This document shows positions 1-7,931 of a DNA stretch of 35,839 nt, piece after piece. Below the pieces are notes generated by a model that was given only the letters and a program-made list of their open reading frames with translations, was not told where the DNA came from and made no database searches. The position numbers and the translations under genes are program-made. Positions within the stretch are counted from its first letter, which is position 1. Each line of letters starts with the position of its first letter. Origin of the DNA: a bacterium (lineage in GTDB: Bacteria > Ratteibacteria > UBA8468 > B48-G9 > JAFGKM01); contig JALNXB010000014.1 in assembly GCA_023230585.1 (NCBI GenBank), forward strand, positions 1 to 35,839, read 5' to 3'.

Positions 1-102
1 GTTTAGTGTCATAACCTTATATTATGACCCATTTTTTCTTTAGGCTCAATCTGTATTTGAAACCGAGCCCTCTTTCAGGCTCATTTTGTATTATAAAAGA
101 CT
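1..102 (-). repeat. 102-bp terminal inverted repeat, left copy
   Basis: These 102 bases are the exact reverse complement of 35719-35820. The repeat contains a 7-bp stem-loop (GTCATAA at 8-14, pairing with TTATGAC) and two similar direct units beginning AGGCTCA. Identity stops at 102, five bases before the -35 box of the tRNA promoter. The most economical reading is the end of an insertion sequence lying mostly left of the window, with the contig breaking because the element is multicopy. A chimeric fold-back at a contig end would look the same. The repeat may extend left of position 1, since the right copy continues for 19 more bases. Confidence 0.85.
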
Positions 103-107
103 AAATA

Positions 108-136
108 TGGACACTTTAATAAAAAAGTAGTATAAT
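108..136 (+). promoter_or_regulatory. Sigma-70 promoter of tRNA-Val
   Basis: TGGACA (108-113, five of six matches to the -35 consensus) is followed by a 17-bp spacer and a perfect TATAAT (131-136). Transcription would start near 143, about 24 bases before the mature tRNA. The promoter is intact although the terminal repeat ends only five bases upstream. Confidence 0.8.
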
Positions 137-166
137 CAGATAATTGGGTAGTTTAAATTTTTATTA

Positions 167-240
167 GGGCGGTTAGCTCAGCTGGCTAGAGTGCCACGTT
201 GACATCGTGGAGGTCGCAGGTTCGAGCCCTGCACCGCCCA
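167..240 (+). tRNA. tRNA-Val (anticodon GAC)
   Basis: A complete cloverleaf is visible. The 7-bp acceptor stem is GGGCGGT with ACCGCCC, and the discriminator base is A240. The anticodon stem CCACG/CGTGG holds the loop TTGACAT, giving anticodon GAC (valine). The T arm is GCAGG-TTCGAGC-CCTGC. The 3' CCA is not encoded, because CTT follows, so a CCA-adding enzyme is needed. Confidence 0.96.
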
Positions 241-311
241 CTTAAAGAAGCAAACTGAGGGTTAGAATGAATAAAAAAGGATTTGTGAATACCACAAACA
301 TAGGAGATATA

Positions 312-755
312 ATGTTTAAAAAAAGTTTGATAAGCAGGCTCTTTGCAGTTTTATTTGTTTTAAGTTTCTTTTCTATTTCTTCATTTGCAGAAGATATTAA
401 GATAGCTTCAATTGATACCAGCAAAATTTTGATGGCACATCCTGCTTTTCAAAAAGCTATGGAAAAATATCAGGCAGAACTTAAAACCATCCAAGAAAAA
501 ATAAAAGAGATGGATGAAAATGAACAGGCAACTGCTCAATATGCTATGCAGTGTCAAATGCAAGAACTTGGTATGCAACTTGAATCTGAAGCGTTTTCTG
601 AAATGAGAAAAGATGTAAAACTTATGGCTGAAAAACGTGGTTTTAAGTTTGTTATAGATACCAATGTTTTAATTGTAGGAGGTCACGATATAACAGAATA
701 TGTTTTATCTGAACTTAGCAAAAAAGAAGAAAAATCTCCTGCAAAGAAAAAGTAA
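312..755 (+). CDS. OmpH/Skp-family periplasmic chaperone
   Basis: This is a 147-residue protein. I chose ATG 312 because AGGAG lies just upstream (302-306) and because translation from it gives a clean signal peptide: basic MFKKS start, hydrophobic stretch, then SSFAED. A longer in-frame start at 267 has neither. The mature part opens with the typical OmpH strand (KIASIDTSKIL) and continues into a charged, probably coiled-coil arm rich in Lys, Glu and Gln. It closes with a short beta segment and a lysine-rich tail. Family members are trimeric periplasmic chaperones that carry outer-membrane proteins to the BAM machinery, which supports a diderm envelope. The usual partner genes (bamA, lpxD) are not next to it here. 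Confidence 0.8.
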   Translation: MFKKSLISRLFAVLFVLSFFSISSFAEDIKIASIDTSKILMAHPAFQKAMEKYQAELKTIQEKIKEMDENEQATAQYAMQCQMQELGMQLESEAFSEMRKDVKLMAEKRGFKFVIDTNVLIVGGHDITEYVLSELSKKEEKSPAKKK

Positions 756-794
756 TAGTTTTAATAAAAAATAATTCCTTTAAAAAATATTATC

Positions 795-823
795 CTTTCA
801 AAGTTCTCTTTATTTTTTGAAAG
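795..823 (+). terminator. AT-rich stem-loop after the OmpH-like gene
   Basis: CTTTCAAA (795-802) pairs with TTTGAAAG (816-823) around a 13-base, T-rich loop. It lies between the stop at 755 and the MATE start at 848. There is no U-tract after it, so it may be only a weak terminator or a chance hairpin. Confidence 0.25.
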
Positions 824-847
824 AGACAACATTTATCTTATATTTCA

Positions 848-2308
848 ATGCAAAAAACAAATTATTTAACTGAAGGTTCTATTGCAAAAGCTTTATTAAC
901 TCTCGCTTTACCTATTATAGCTGCCAATATTCTACACTCCTGTTATCAAATGACAGACGCTTTTTGGGTGGGACGGTTAGGTTCAAGTGCTATAGCCTCT
1001 ATTTCTATAAGTTTCCCTGTTCTTTTTCTCTGTTCAGCTATCGGGGGAGGTTTTGCTGTAGCTGGAACCATTCTTGTGTCTCAATATATGGGAAAAGCAG
1101 ATAAGAAAGCTATAGATTATATTTCTGCACAGACGTTGCTGATGGGCTTTTTTGTTTCAGTTGTGATAGCAAGTATTGGGTATTTTTTTACACCTCTCTT
1201 TATAACTTTTCTTAGAGCCGAACAAGATGTTTTTGCAGGGGCTGTATCATACCTGAAAATATCGTTTGCAGGTATGGTTTTTGTATTCACTTTTATGGTT
1301 TTTCAATCTTTAATGCGGGGGGTCGGGGACGTTAAAACTCCTATGTTTATTGTGTTAGGGACAGTTATTCTCAACTTTATTCTTGACCCGTTATTTATCT
1401 TTGGTTACAAAAGTTTCCCACCTATGGGTGTATCTGGTGCGGCTTTGGCAACTATTATTACCCAAGCAATAGCAGCAATATTAGGTATTGCTTTATTACT
1501 GAAAGGAAGAAACTGGATACACTTGAAATGGAGAAATATGAAACCAGATTTCTCTTTAATTGGAAAAATGTTTAATCTTGGGCTTCCAGCATCAATGGAG
1601 CAATCAACTGTAGCTATTGGAATGACAGCCCTTATTTTTCTTGTTACATCTTTTGGCACAATTGTACTGGCCGCATACGGTATAGTTAGCAGATTAAATG
1701 GTTTTGTTATTGTACCAACAATAGGCTTATCTATGGCGACATCTACTCTTGTTGGACAGAATATAGGGGCAGGTAAAATGGCAAGAGCCGTGAAAACAAT
1801 AAAATTGGCTTCGATTATAAGTTTTGTTGCATTAACATTAATTGGAGTTATTATGTTTGTATATGCATACCAACTTTCTGCTATATTTGCTCCAGGACAA
1901 ACGGAGACCATAGAAGTAGCAGTAAAGTTTATTAAAATAGCATCTCTATTTTTTGGATTTATGGGGGTTTACCATATCTTAAATGGTGCTTTTATAGGTT
2001 CGGGTAATACAATGGTTACAATGATACTTTCTATAATTTCTCTGTGGTTCTTAAGGTTCCCTATAGCTTTTGTTTTATCAAAGTATACTCCTTTTTTGGA
2101 AAACGGTATATGGATATCTTTCCCAGCAACCAATGTTATTTCTGCTTTTATAACATTTTTATGGTTTTCGAGAGGTACTTGGAAACAAAAAAGGATTACT
2201 GAGGAGATAAGCTTGTCATTTGAAACAAGAACTGAAGAAAAAATTGTAGCTAAATTTGCAAGTGTAATAGAATTTGCTAATAAAAAAAGTGAGGAGGCAA
2301 AACCATAA
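848..2308 (+). CDS. MATE-family multidrug/Na+ antiporter
   Basis: This 486-residue protein is almost entirely hydrophobic segments, consistent with the 12 helices of MATE exporters arranged as two homologous halves. The N-terminus (GSIAKALLTLALPIIAANIL) and the following YQMTDAFWVGRLG are typical of the NorM/DinF branch. The second half repeats the pattern around residues 235-300 (GLPASMEQS, then VLAAYGIVSRLNGF). These carriers export cationic drugs or metabolites in exchange for Na+ or H+. The real substrate cannot be read from sequence. No strong ribosome site precedes ATG 848. The stop codon overlaps the ABC exporter start by one base (TAATG), so the two transporters are translationally coupled. 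Confidence 0.88.
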   Translation: MQKTNYLTEGSIAKALLTLALPIIAANILHSCYQMTDAFWVGRLGSSAIASISISFPVLFLCSAIGGGFAVAGTILVSQYMGKADKKAIDYISAQTLLMGFFVSVVIASIGYFFTPLFITFLRAEQDVFAGAVSYLKISFAGMVFVFTFMVFQSLMRGVGDVKTPMFIVLGTVILNFILDPLFIFGYKSFPPMGVSGAALATIITQAIAAILGIALLLKGRNWIHLKWRNMKPDFSLIGKMFNLGLPASMEQSTVAIGMTALIFLVTSFGTIVLAAYGIVSRLNGFVIVPTIGLSMATSTLVGQNIGAGKMARAVKTIKLASIISFVALTLIGVIMFVYAYQLSAIFAPGQTETIEVAVKFIKIASLFFGFMGVYHILNGAFIGSGNTMVTMILSIISLWFLRFPIAFVLSKYTPFLENGIWISFPATNVISAFITFLWFSRGTWKQKRITEEISLSFETRTEEKIVAKFASVIEFANKKSEEAKP

Positions 2309-4131
2309 TGTATTTTAGAGGTGGAGGAGGACCAAGAAGCCGAAGATTGGGCTCTGATTATCTTGAAGAAGAAATTGTTGGTGCTAAACTCCCTGTAATG
2401 CGTCTAATTGGTTACCTAAAACCATATAAATGGCAAGCCCTGATATCTGTGCTTCTTTCTTTTGCTATCATAGCAACCAACTTAGCTCCACCAAAAATTA
2501 TTGGCTGGATAATAGATAAAGCCATAGGTAGCACACAACTAAAATCACTTAATTTAATGGCATTGTTGCTTGTCTTTATCTTTTTGGTTGGCGCTTTTCT
2601 TGAAGGGTTAAAATCGTTTATTATAGGTAAACTTGGTCAGAAGATAGTTCATGACCTTAGGGTTGATACATATAATAGTCTGCAAAAATTGTCTTTAAGT
2701 TACTATGATAATTCCCAGACTGGCTCTATGATGAGCAGAGTTACTAATGATGTCAACGAGGTTGAAAGAATTATAGTAGAAGGTACCGATACCTTAATGG
2801 TAGCAGTTGTTACACTTATAGGTATTCTTGTGATACTTTTAAAAACAAATTACAAACTTGCTATTATAGCCAGTATACCAATACCTATACTGGCACTATT
2901 GTCTTACCAGAATATAAATAGAGCTCACAAGGTTTTTAGGCAGGTCAGAAAAGAGTTTGGAGATATGAACGCTCTGTTGCAAGATAATATTTCTGGCATA
3001 AGAGAAATAAAAAGTTTTGCACAGGAAGAGTATGAAGGTAAAAGGTTCGCTGGTAAAAGTAGCCGTTATTTTCATACCAATATACAAGCCATAAAACTGA
3101 GAGCAAGTTTTTTTCCTCTTGTAATTTTTGTTACATCGCTGGGAACTGCACTTGTTTTGTGGTATGGTGGTAGGCAACGGATAACTACTGGAAATCCTAC
3201 CCCTGGCGAGATTGTTTCTTTCCTATTTTATCTAAATCTCTTTTATGCTCCTGTTAGGCAATTGAATATGTTTAGCCATATGATGCAACACGCAAGAGCT
3301 GCTTCTGAAAGAATTTTTGAAATAATGGATATGGAGCCAGAAATAAAAGATATTAAGAAAGCTGTAAATTTACCTGTTCCTACAAGGGGCGAGGTGGTCT
3401 TTAAAGATGTATTCTTTTCTTATAAGAAAGGAGAACCAGTTCTTAAAGGTATCTCTTTTAAAGCACAACCTGGTGAAACAATTGCTCTTGTTGGACATAC
3501 TGGTGCCGGTAAGAGCACTATTGTTAGCCTTATTCCACGTTTTTATGAGGCAGACTCTGGTCTTATTACCATAGACAATATTGATGTAAAAAACTTAAAC
3601 TTAAAGAATCTTGCTAACAATATAGGTATAGTTGCCCAGGAACCTTTCCTTTTTAATGGGACAATATTTGAAAATATATCTTATGGAAAAAGAGATGCCA
3701 CTATGGATGAAGTGGTTAAGGTTGCAAAACATGCCAATGCGCACCAGTTTATTTCTAAACTTCCAGGCGAGTATAACCATGAGGTGGGAGAAAGAGGTAT
3801 AAAACTTTCTGTTGGTGAAAAACAACGTTTGGCAATTGCCAGAGCTTTATTGAAAAATCCCCCTATTTTGATTTTGGATGAAGCAACCTCTTCTGTTGAT
3901 GTTCAAACTGAATCTCTGATACAAGAAGCCCTTGAACGCCTTATAATGTCTCGTACTTCTTTTATTATTGCCCACAGACTATCCACAATAAGACGAGCAG
4001 ATAGAATTCTTGTTATATCAGATGGTAAAATTGCCGAAGAAGGAAGCCACGAGGAGCTGCTTAAGAAAGGCGAAATATATAGCAGGTTATACCAAATCCA
4101 GTGGCAACAATCTTCTCCTAACACTCTGTAA
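2308..4131 (+). CDS. ABC exporter, fused membrane and ATPase domains (MsbA/multidrug type)
   Basis: This 607-residue half-transporter has a membrane domain of about six helices (roughly residues 35-320) followed by one ATPase domain. Walker A is GHTGAGKS (396-403) and the Q-loop is in VAQEPF. The signature is LSVGE (500-504) rather than the canonical LSGGQ. Walker B is ILILDE (520-525) and the switch histidine is in IIAHRLS (H556). It should act as a homodimer, or with another half-transporter, to export lipids, drugs or peptides. A strong GAGGAGG (2291-2297) lies inside the end of the MATE gene. The glycine-rich, arginine-rich N-terminus (FRGGGGPRSRR) is common in MsbA-like transporters. Substrate unknown. 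Confidence 0.9.
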   Translation: MYFRGGGGPRSRRLGSDYLEEEIVGAKLPVMRLIGYLKPYKWQALISVLLSFAIIATNLAPPKIIGWIIDKAIGSTQLKSLNLMALLLVFIFLVGAFLEGLKSFIIGKLGQKIVHDLRVDTYNSLQKLSLSYYDNSQTGSMMSRVTNDVNEVERIIVEGTDTLMVAVVTLIGILVILLKTNYKLAIIASIPIPILALLSYQNINRAHKVFRQVRKEFGDMNALLQDNISGIREIKSFAQEEYEGKRFAGKSSRYFHTNIQAIKLRASFFPLVIFVTSLGTALVLWYGGRQRITTGNPTPGEIVSFLFYLNLFYAPVRQLNMFSHMMQHARAASERIFEIMDMEPEIKDIKKAVNLPVPTRGEVVFKDVFFSYKKGEPVLKGISFKAQPGETIALVGHTGAGKSTIVSLIPRFYEADSGLITIDNIDVKNLNLKNLANNIGIVAQEPFLFNGTIFENISYGKRDATMDEVVKVAKHANAHQFISKLPGEYNHEVGERGIKLSVGEKQRLAIARALLKNPPILILDEATSSVDVQTESLIQEALERLIMSRTSFIIAHRLSTIRRADRILVISDGKIAEEGSHEELLKKGEIYSRLYQIQWQQSSPNTL

Positions 4132-4704
4132 TTGAGTAAACCTTAGTTAAACCTGACCTCCTGTTTCACTTGTTTCTTCAATGTGTATGTAATATAATTA
4201 AAGAAAACCTGTCTAAAGAGAATCTGCTTTGAAAATACCAAGGGGTAAAAAAGTATGTGGTGTCTACTCACTCTGGAACTACGGCGCATACACCTTCTAC
4301 GCCACAATCGGGCACTCTGAGAACTCACCCTTCTGCACACAAAGCATCTCCGAAGGGCTTAACAGGCTCAGAGTATAAGAACAAAAGGCTTGAACCTTTT
4401 GTTAACAGCCCCCCCCATTCCGTCTTTGCGAGCTGTTTTTTGGCGTGGCAATCTCGCCGAAGGCGGAAAAAAGAATGAGAATAAACAATAGTGTATAGGA
4501 TAAACCCTACGGGCTTGTCTTGATAGTTTTTGTGAAGGAGAGAGGCAAGTGTGGGGAGGGTTCTCTGAAATTTACTAAAAATTGGGAGTGAATCCAAAAC
4601 TTGTTTATATAGTGCAAACAAGTTTTCGTATGCACAAAAGATTTATGCAGATAAGTTCTCGAATAAGCGAGGCGTGGTTTACTGAAAATACCAAGGAGGA
4701 AAAG
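4132..4704. repeat. Gene-free spacer with dispersed repeat fragments
   Basis: I find no credible gene here. The first 120 bases are AT-rich and unremarkable. From about 4257 the composition changes and pieces recur elsewhere in the window. A 33-bp piece (4263-4295) matches 21518-21550 with one mismatch. A 22-bp piece (4355-4376) is identical to 21410-21431. A short CGCCGAAGGCGGAAAA element resembles one near 21708. A run of eight or more C follows the hairpin at 4380-4403. Short open frames across it are repeat translations. The last 120 bases lead into the ribosome site of the glycosidase gene. Confidence 0.7.
4380..4403. repeat. Perfect 9-bp stem-loop inside dispersed repeat
   Basis: AACAAAAGG pairs exactly with CCTTTTGTT around the loop CTTGAA. 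It is followed by AACAGCCC. A related arrangement ending in TAACAGCCC occurs at 26244-26274, so this looks like a mobile intergenic unit rather than a gene-specific terminator. Confidence 0.55.
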
Positions 4705-7700
4705 ATGGATATCAGAAGATTTAAAAAACCGCCTTCTATATTGCGCCCCACCCCTTTCTGGGCAATAAACGAGGAGATTACACCTGAAGAGACGGCAAGA
4801 CAGATGGATGAGATGCTGAAGGTCGGACTTGGAGGAGGATTCTTTCATTCGAGGTACGGACTGAAAACAGAGTATATGGGGAAGGAATGGTTTGATTCTA
4901 TGAAAGCTGCACTGGATGTAGCGAAGAAGAATGACGGCTATCTATGGCTTTATGACGAAGACCTGTGGCCCAGCGGAAATGCTGGAGGGCAGATTGCCGG
5001 TATGAAGGATGAGTACAGAGCAGCTTCCCTTAACGCCATTCTTCTCGCTCCCGGTGAGAATCTCCCGCTATTTGAGGAAGACGAGCAAGTAAAATTCACC
5101 TACATCATAACAGAACGGAATGGGTTGATACTCTTTGAGTACAAACCTGTTTCCCCTGAAGAGACAGACTCTTTAGTTGGTTGCGAAAGGCTTGTGATGG
5201 TGAGAAGGTATAGCCAGAAAACACCTTGGTGGAGCGGAGAATCCTATGTCAATCTTCTGCATCCTGAAGCTGTTAAGGATTTTATAAGACTTACTCACGA
5301 TGTGTATTACAAACAATTTGGGGTTAACTTCGGCAAAAGAATTCCAGGAATTTTCACCGACGAGCCCAATCTAATCCGTCCAGCCACAGGAATTCCATGG
5401 TATGAAGGGCTTCCTCAACAATATTTTAAGTGGACAGGCAGGGATTTTTGGAATGACCTCCCTTTTCTCTTTTTTGACGGTGGGCAGTCGAGACATATAA
5501 GATTGCTCATTCACAGGGCAATCCTGAGGCAGTTTCTCGAATCGTACAGTAAACCCCTCTATATGTGGTGTGAGAAACACGGCATCGCTTCTACTGGCCA
5601 CTATAACGCTGAAGATTCTTTTTCCTCGCAGATATTAAACCACTGTGGGGGAGTTATGTCTCACTACAGGTATCAGCATATTCCTGGTATAGACCACCTT
5701 TGTAGGCACACTGCCCCACTTCTTTTGACATGCAAGCAGGCTTCCTCTGCGGCAAGGCAGTTGGGAAGAAAATATGTGCTGACGGAGATTTTTGGAGTAA
5801 GCAGGCATACAAATACCTTTGAGGATTTTAAATGGATTGGAGATTATGACCTTGTCCACGGAGCAACTATTTTCTGCCCGCATCTTACATGGTATTCGGG
5901 CAAGGGGAGAAGAAAGAGGGATTACCCACCTGTGTGGAACTATCAGCAGACGTATTGGAATGAACTTCCTGCTCTAAATGATTATTTTGTTAGGACAGCA
6001 TACGCCCTTACTTTAGGAAAACCAGATGTCAAAATCCTTCTCCTCCATTCTATTGAAAGCGCTATTGCGGGAAGAAGGATAGGTGTTGAGTCAGATACTA
6101 ATTCCGCAGATATTCCTCTGCAGGATATGTCGGACGCTACAACCCTGAACGAACTTATGTGTAAAACTCTTGATGCTGTTTTGAGTACTGGTTATGATTG
6201 CGACATTGGAGATGAAGGGTTTATAGAAGAATACGGGAAGGTAGAGAATAAGAAGTTTGTTGTCGGCAAGATGTCGTATAGCATAGTTATAGTTCCTCCT
6301 TCATTTACATGGAGAGAAAAAACGGTTTTTGCTCTCGAAAAATTTGCTGAAAACGGCGGAAACCTTCTTATACTCGGGAAACCACCTGAAGAAATTGATG
6401 GAATTGAGGATAAGAATAGGTGGAAAAAATTGCTCACCTTAAAGAATGTTTACTGTCTGCCCTCTTCCTCTGAGTCTGTTAGAAACGTAGTTAATGCTCT
6501 CAAACCTTGCTCCTATTCCCTGAAAGACCCTTTTGATAATAATATTCCGGGAACATACGTTCAACACAGGATTGAAGGGAAAGGGCAGGAGATATTCTTC
6601 ATAGTCAATTCAGACAGGACAAACGGTAAGGAATATATTCTTACGATAAAAGGAAAGACAGAAAAGAGTCTTTTAAAATGGGATGCTGTGGAAGGTAATG
6701 TGTTTTTAGCTACGACAAAGAAACAGAGAGGAGTTTTAACATATCAATTTTCTTTACCACCTGCAGGTTCGATACTTTTAACGCTTTCACCGTTTGTGAA
6801 AACTGTTAAAAAAGAGAAGGTGTTACCCTGCCTCAGAAACGCTGAAGTTGTTTCCAGAACAAGTGTTTTCGAATTTGAAAGAAGCGAGAAGAATGTCCTT
6901 GTGCTTGACAGGATAAGTGTTTCATACGATAGCAGGGTTTTTGAAAAAGAGGAGTTAGAATGGAGGGTGAGAAAAAATATTGCCAACCATTTTGGTACTG
7001 GGGATGCCCTTAAATGGCAGCCGTGGGTGTATGCCAGGAAAAAGGGGTCCCTGAACAGAGGAGGAGATATTATCCTGAGGTACAGGTTCAATAGTGACAT
7101 AGTCAGGCCGAAGAGCTATCTTGTGATTGAAGATATGCAAAAAGGTAAAGTGTTTATGAACGATAGGGAGATTTCATGGGATGATGAAAAACAACTCGGC
7201 TGGTATCGGGACATAGGGTTCCGGATGGTTGAAATAACAGACCTTGTAAAAAAGGGGGAGAATACTGCTGATTTCAAGGTACACTACGATTTCCTCACAG
7301 AGGTAGAGTCTGCCTACATAGTTGGTGAATTTGGAGTTGAAATGGTTAGCCCGTATGAAGGCAAAATTGTGAAGGAGAGAGAGAAGATTGAAGCAGGCTC
7401 CTGGGTTGAACAGGGATACCCGTTTTACGGAGGGAGCATGGTATACATGACTGATATTGCTCTTAAAAAAGGAAAAAGGGTATTTCTCAAGCTTTTGAAC
7501 CCTTCAGGGACACTTTTTAATGTGCGAGTTAACGGTAGAGATGCTGGGAAAATCTTGTGGTCCCCTTATTGTATTGAAATTACGTCTTTTGTAAAAAACG
7601 GTAATAACAAGATAGAAGTGGAGCTTGTTTCGTCTCTCCAGAATATGTGGGGCCCGCTCCACGAAAGGGAAGGGGATGACAATATGTGGGTTGGAGCAAT

Positions 7701-7785
7701 TGCTTTCGAGAACGAAGATTATTTGCGGGAAGAATTTTCGTTCTTCAACTATGGAATCGGAGGAATAGATATACTGGTTCTGTAA
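4705..7785 (+). CDS. Large glycoside hydrolase, GH106-like (alpha-L-rhamnosidase type)
   Basis: Reading from ATG 4705 gives 1026 residues. That ATG has AGGAGG five bases upstream, whereas the in-frame start at 4582 lies in repeat sequence. The N-terminus (PTPFWAINEEITPEETARQM, then a Gly-rich GLGGGFF) resembles the TIM-barrel entry of GH106 and related families. Conserved acidic motifs are YDEDLWPSG (83-91), IFTDEPN (216-222) and LTEIFG (359-364), which are candidate catalytic or substrate sites. The last 250 residues look like beta-sandwich, galactose-binding-like domains. No signal peptide is visible, so it probably acts inside the cell on imported oligosaccharides. The gene is clearly richer in G+C than its neighbours and lies beside repeats, suggesting transfer. 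The family assignment is tentative. Confidence 0.6.
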   Translation: MDIRRFKKPPSILRPTPFWAINEEITPEETARQMDEMLKVGLGGGFFHSRYGLKTEYMGKEWFDSMKAALDVAKKNDGYLWLYDEDLWPSGNAGGQIAGMKDEYRAASLNAILLAPGENLPLFEEDEQVKFTYIITERNGLILFEYKPVSPEETDSLVGCERLVMVRRYSQKTPWWSGESYVNLLHPEAVKDFIRLTHDVYYKQFGVNFGKRIPGIFTDEPNLIRPATGIPWYEGLPQQYFKWTGRDFWNDLPFLFFDGGQSRHIRLLIHRAILRQFLESYSKPLYMWCEKHGIASTGHYNAEDSFSSQILNHCGGVMSHYRYQHIPGIDHLCRHTAPLLLTCKQASSAARQLGRKYVLTEIFGVSRHTNTFEDFKWIGDYDLVHGATIFCPHLTWYSGKGRRKRDYPPVWNYQQTYWNELPALNDYFVRTAYALTLGKPDVKILLLHSIESAIAGRRIGVESDTNSADIPLQDMSDATTLNELMCKTLDAVLSTGYDCDIGDEGFIEEYGKVENKKFVVGKMSYSIVIVPPSFTWREKTVFALEKFAENGGNLLILGKPPEEIDGIEDKNRWKKLLTLKNVYCLPSSSESVRNVVNALKPCSYSLKDPFDNNIPGTYVQHRIEGKGQEIFFIVNSDRTNGKEYILTIKGKTEKSLLKWDAVEGNVFLATTKKQRGVLTYQFSLPPAGSILLTLSPFVKTVKKEKVLPCLRNAEVVSRTSVFEFERSEKNVLVLDRISVSYDSRVFEKEELEWRVRKNIANHFGTGDALKWQPWVYARKKGSLNRGGDIILRYRFNSDIVRPKSYLVIEDMQKGKVFMNDREISWDDEKQLGWYRDIGFRMVEITDLVKKGENTADFKVHYDFLTEVESAYIVGEFGVEMVSPYEGKIVKEREKIEAGSWVEQGYPFYGGSMVYMTDIALKKGKRVFLKLLNPSGTLFNVRVNGRDAGKILWSPYCIEITSFVKNGNNKIEVELVSSLQNMWGPLHEREGDDNMWVGAIAFENEDYLREEFSFFNYGIGGIDILVL

Positions 7786-7851
7786 CTTAGAGAAAGAGCA
7801 ATAAACCAAGTTTGTTATAATTGTTTGTGCGTCAAAGTTTTAACGTCGGCG

Positions 7852-7872
7852 GAGGGGCTGTTGGTTCCCCTC
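7852..7872. terminator. G+C-rich stem-loop between convergent genes
   Basis: GAGGGG (7852-7857) pairs with CCCCTC (7867-7872) around a 9-base loop. It lies between the stop of the plus-strand glycosidase (7785) and the stop of the minus-strand gene (7932). No U-tract follows on either strand, so termination is only suggested by the position. Confidence 0.3.
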
Positions 7873-7931
7873 GAGGGATAGAAGGCAGAAAACGACAGAT
7901 TGCTACCTTGTAAAAACACTTCTACTTCTTC

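Noticed and set aside
1405..1911. 168-codon frame antisense to the MATE gene
   Set aside because: It lies fully within a well-supported transporter gene on the other strand and shows no recognisable domain.
4440..4476. CGCCGAAGGCGG followed by A-run as a rho-independent terminator
   Set aside because: On the plus strand the stem is followed by A residues, and on the minus strand the T-run precedes the stem, so neither strand gives stem then U-tract. A related element recurs near 21708, which fits a repeat.
4257..4478. Open frame of 73 codons on the plus strand, and overlapping frames on the minus strand
   Set aside because: They translate dispersed repeat DNA shared with 21410-21550, with no ribosome site and low-complexity Ser/Thr-Pro-rich or Arg-rich products.
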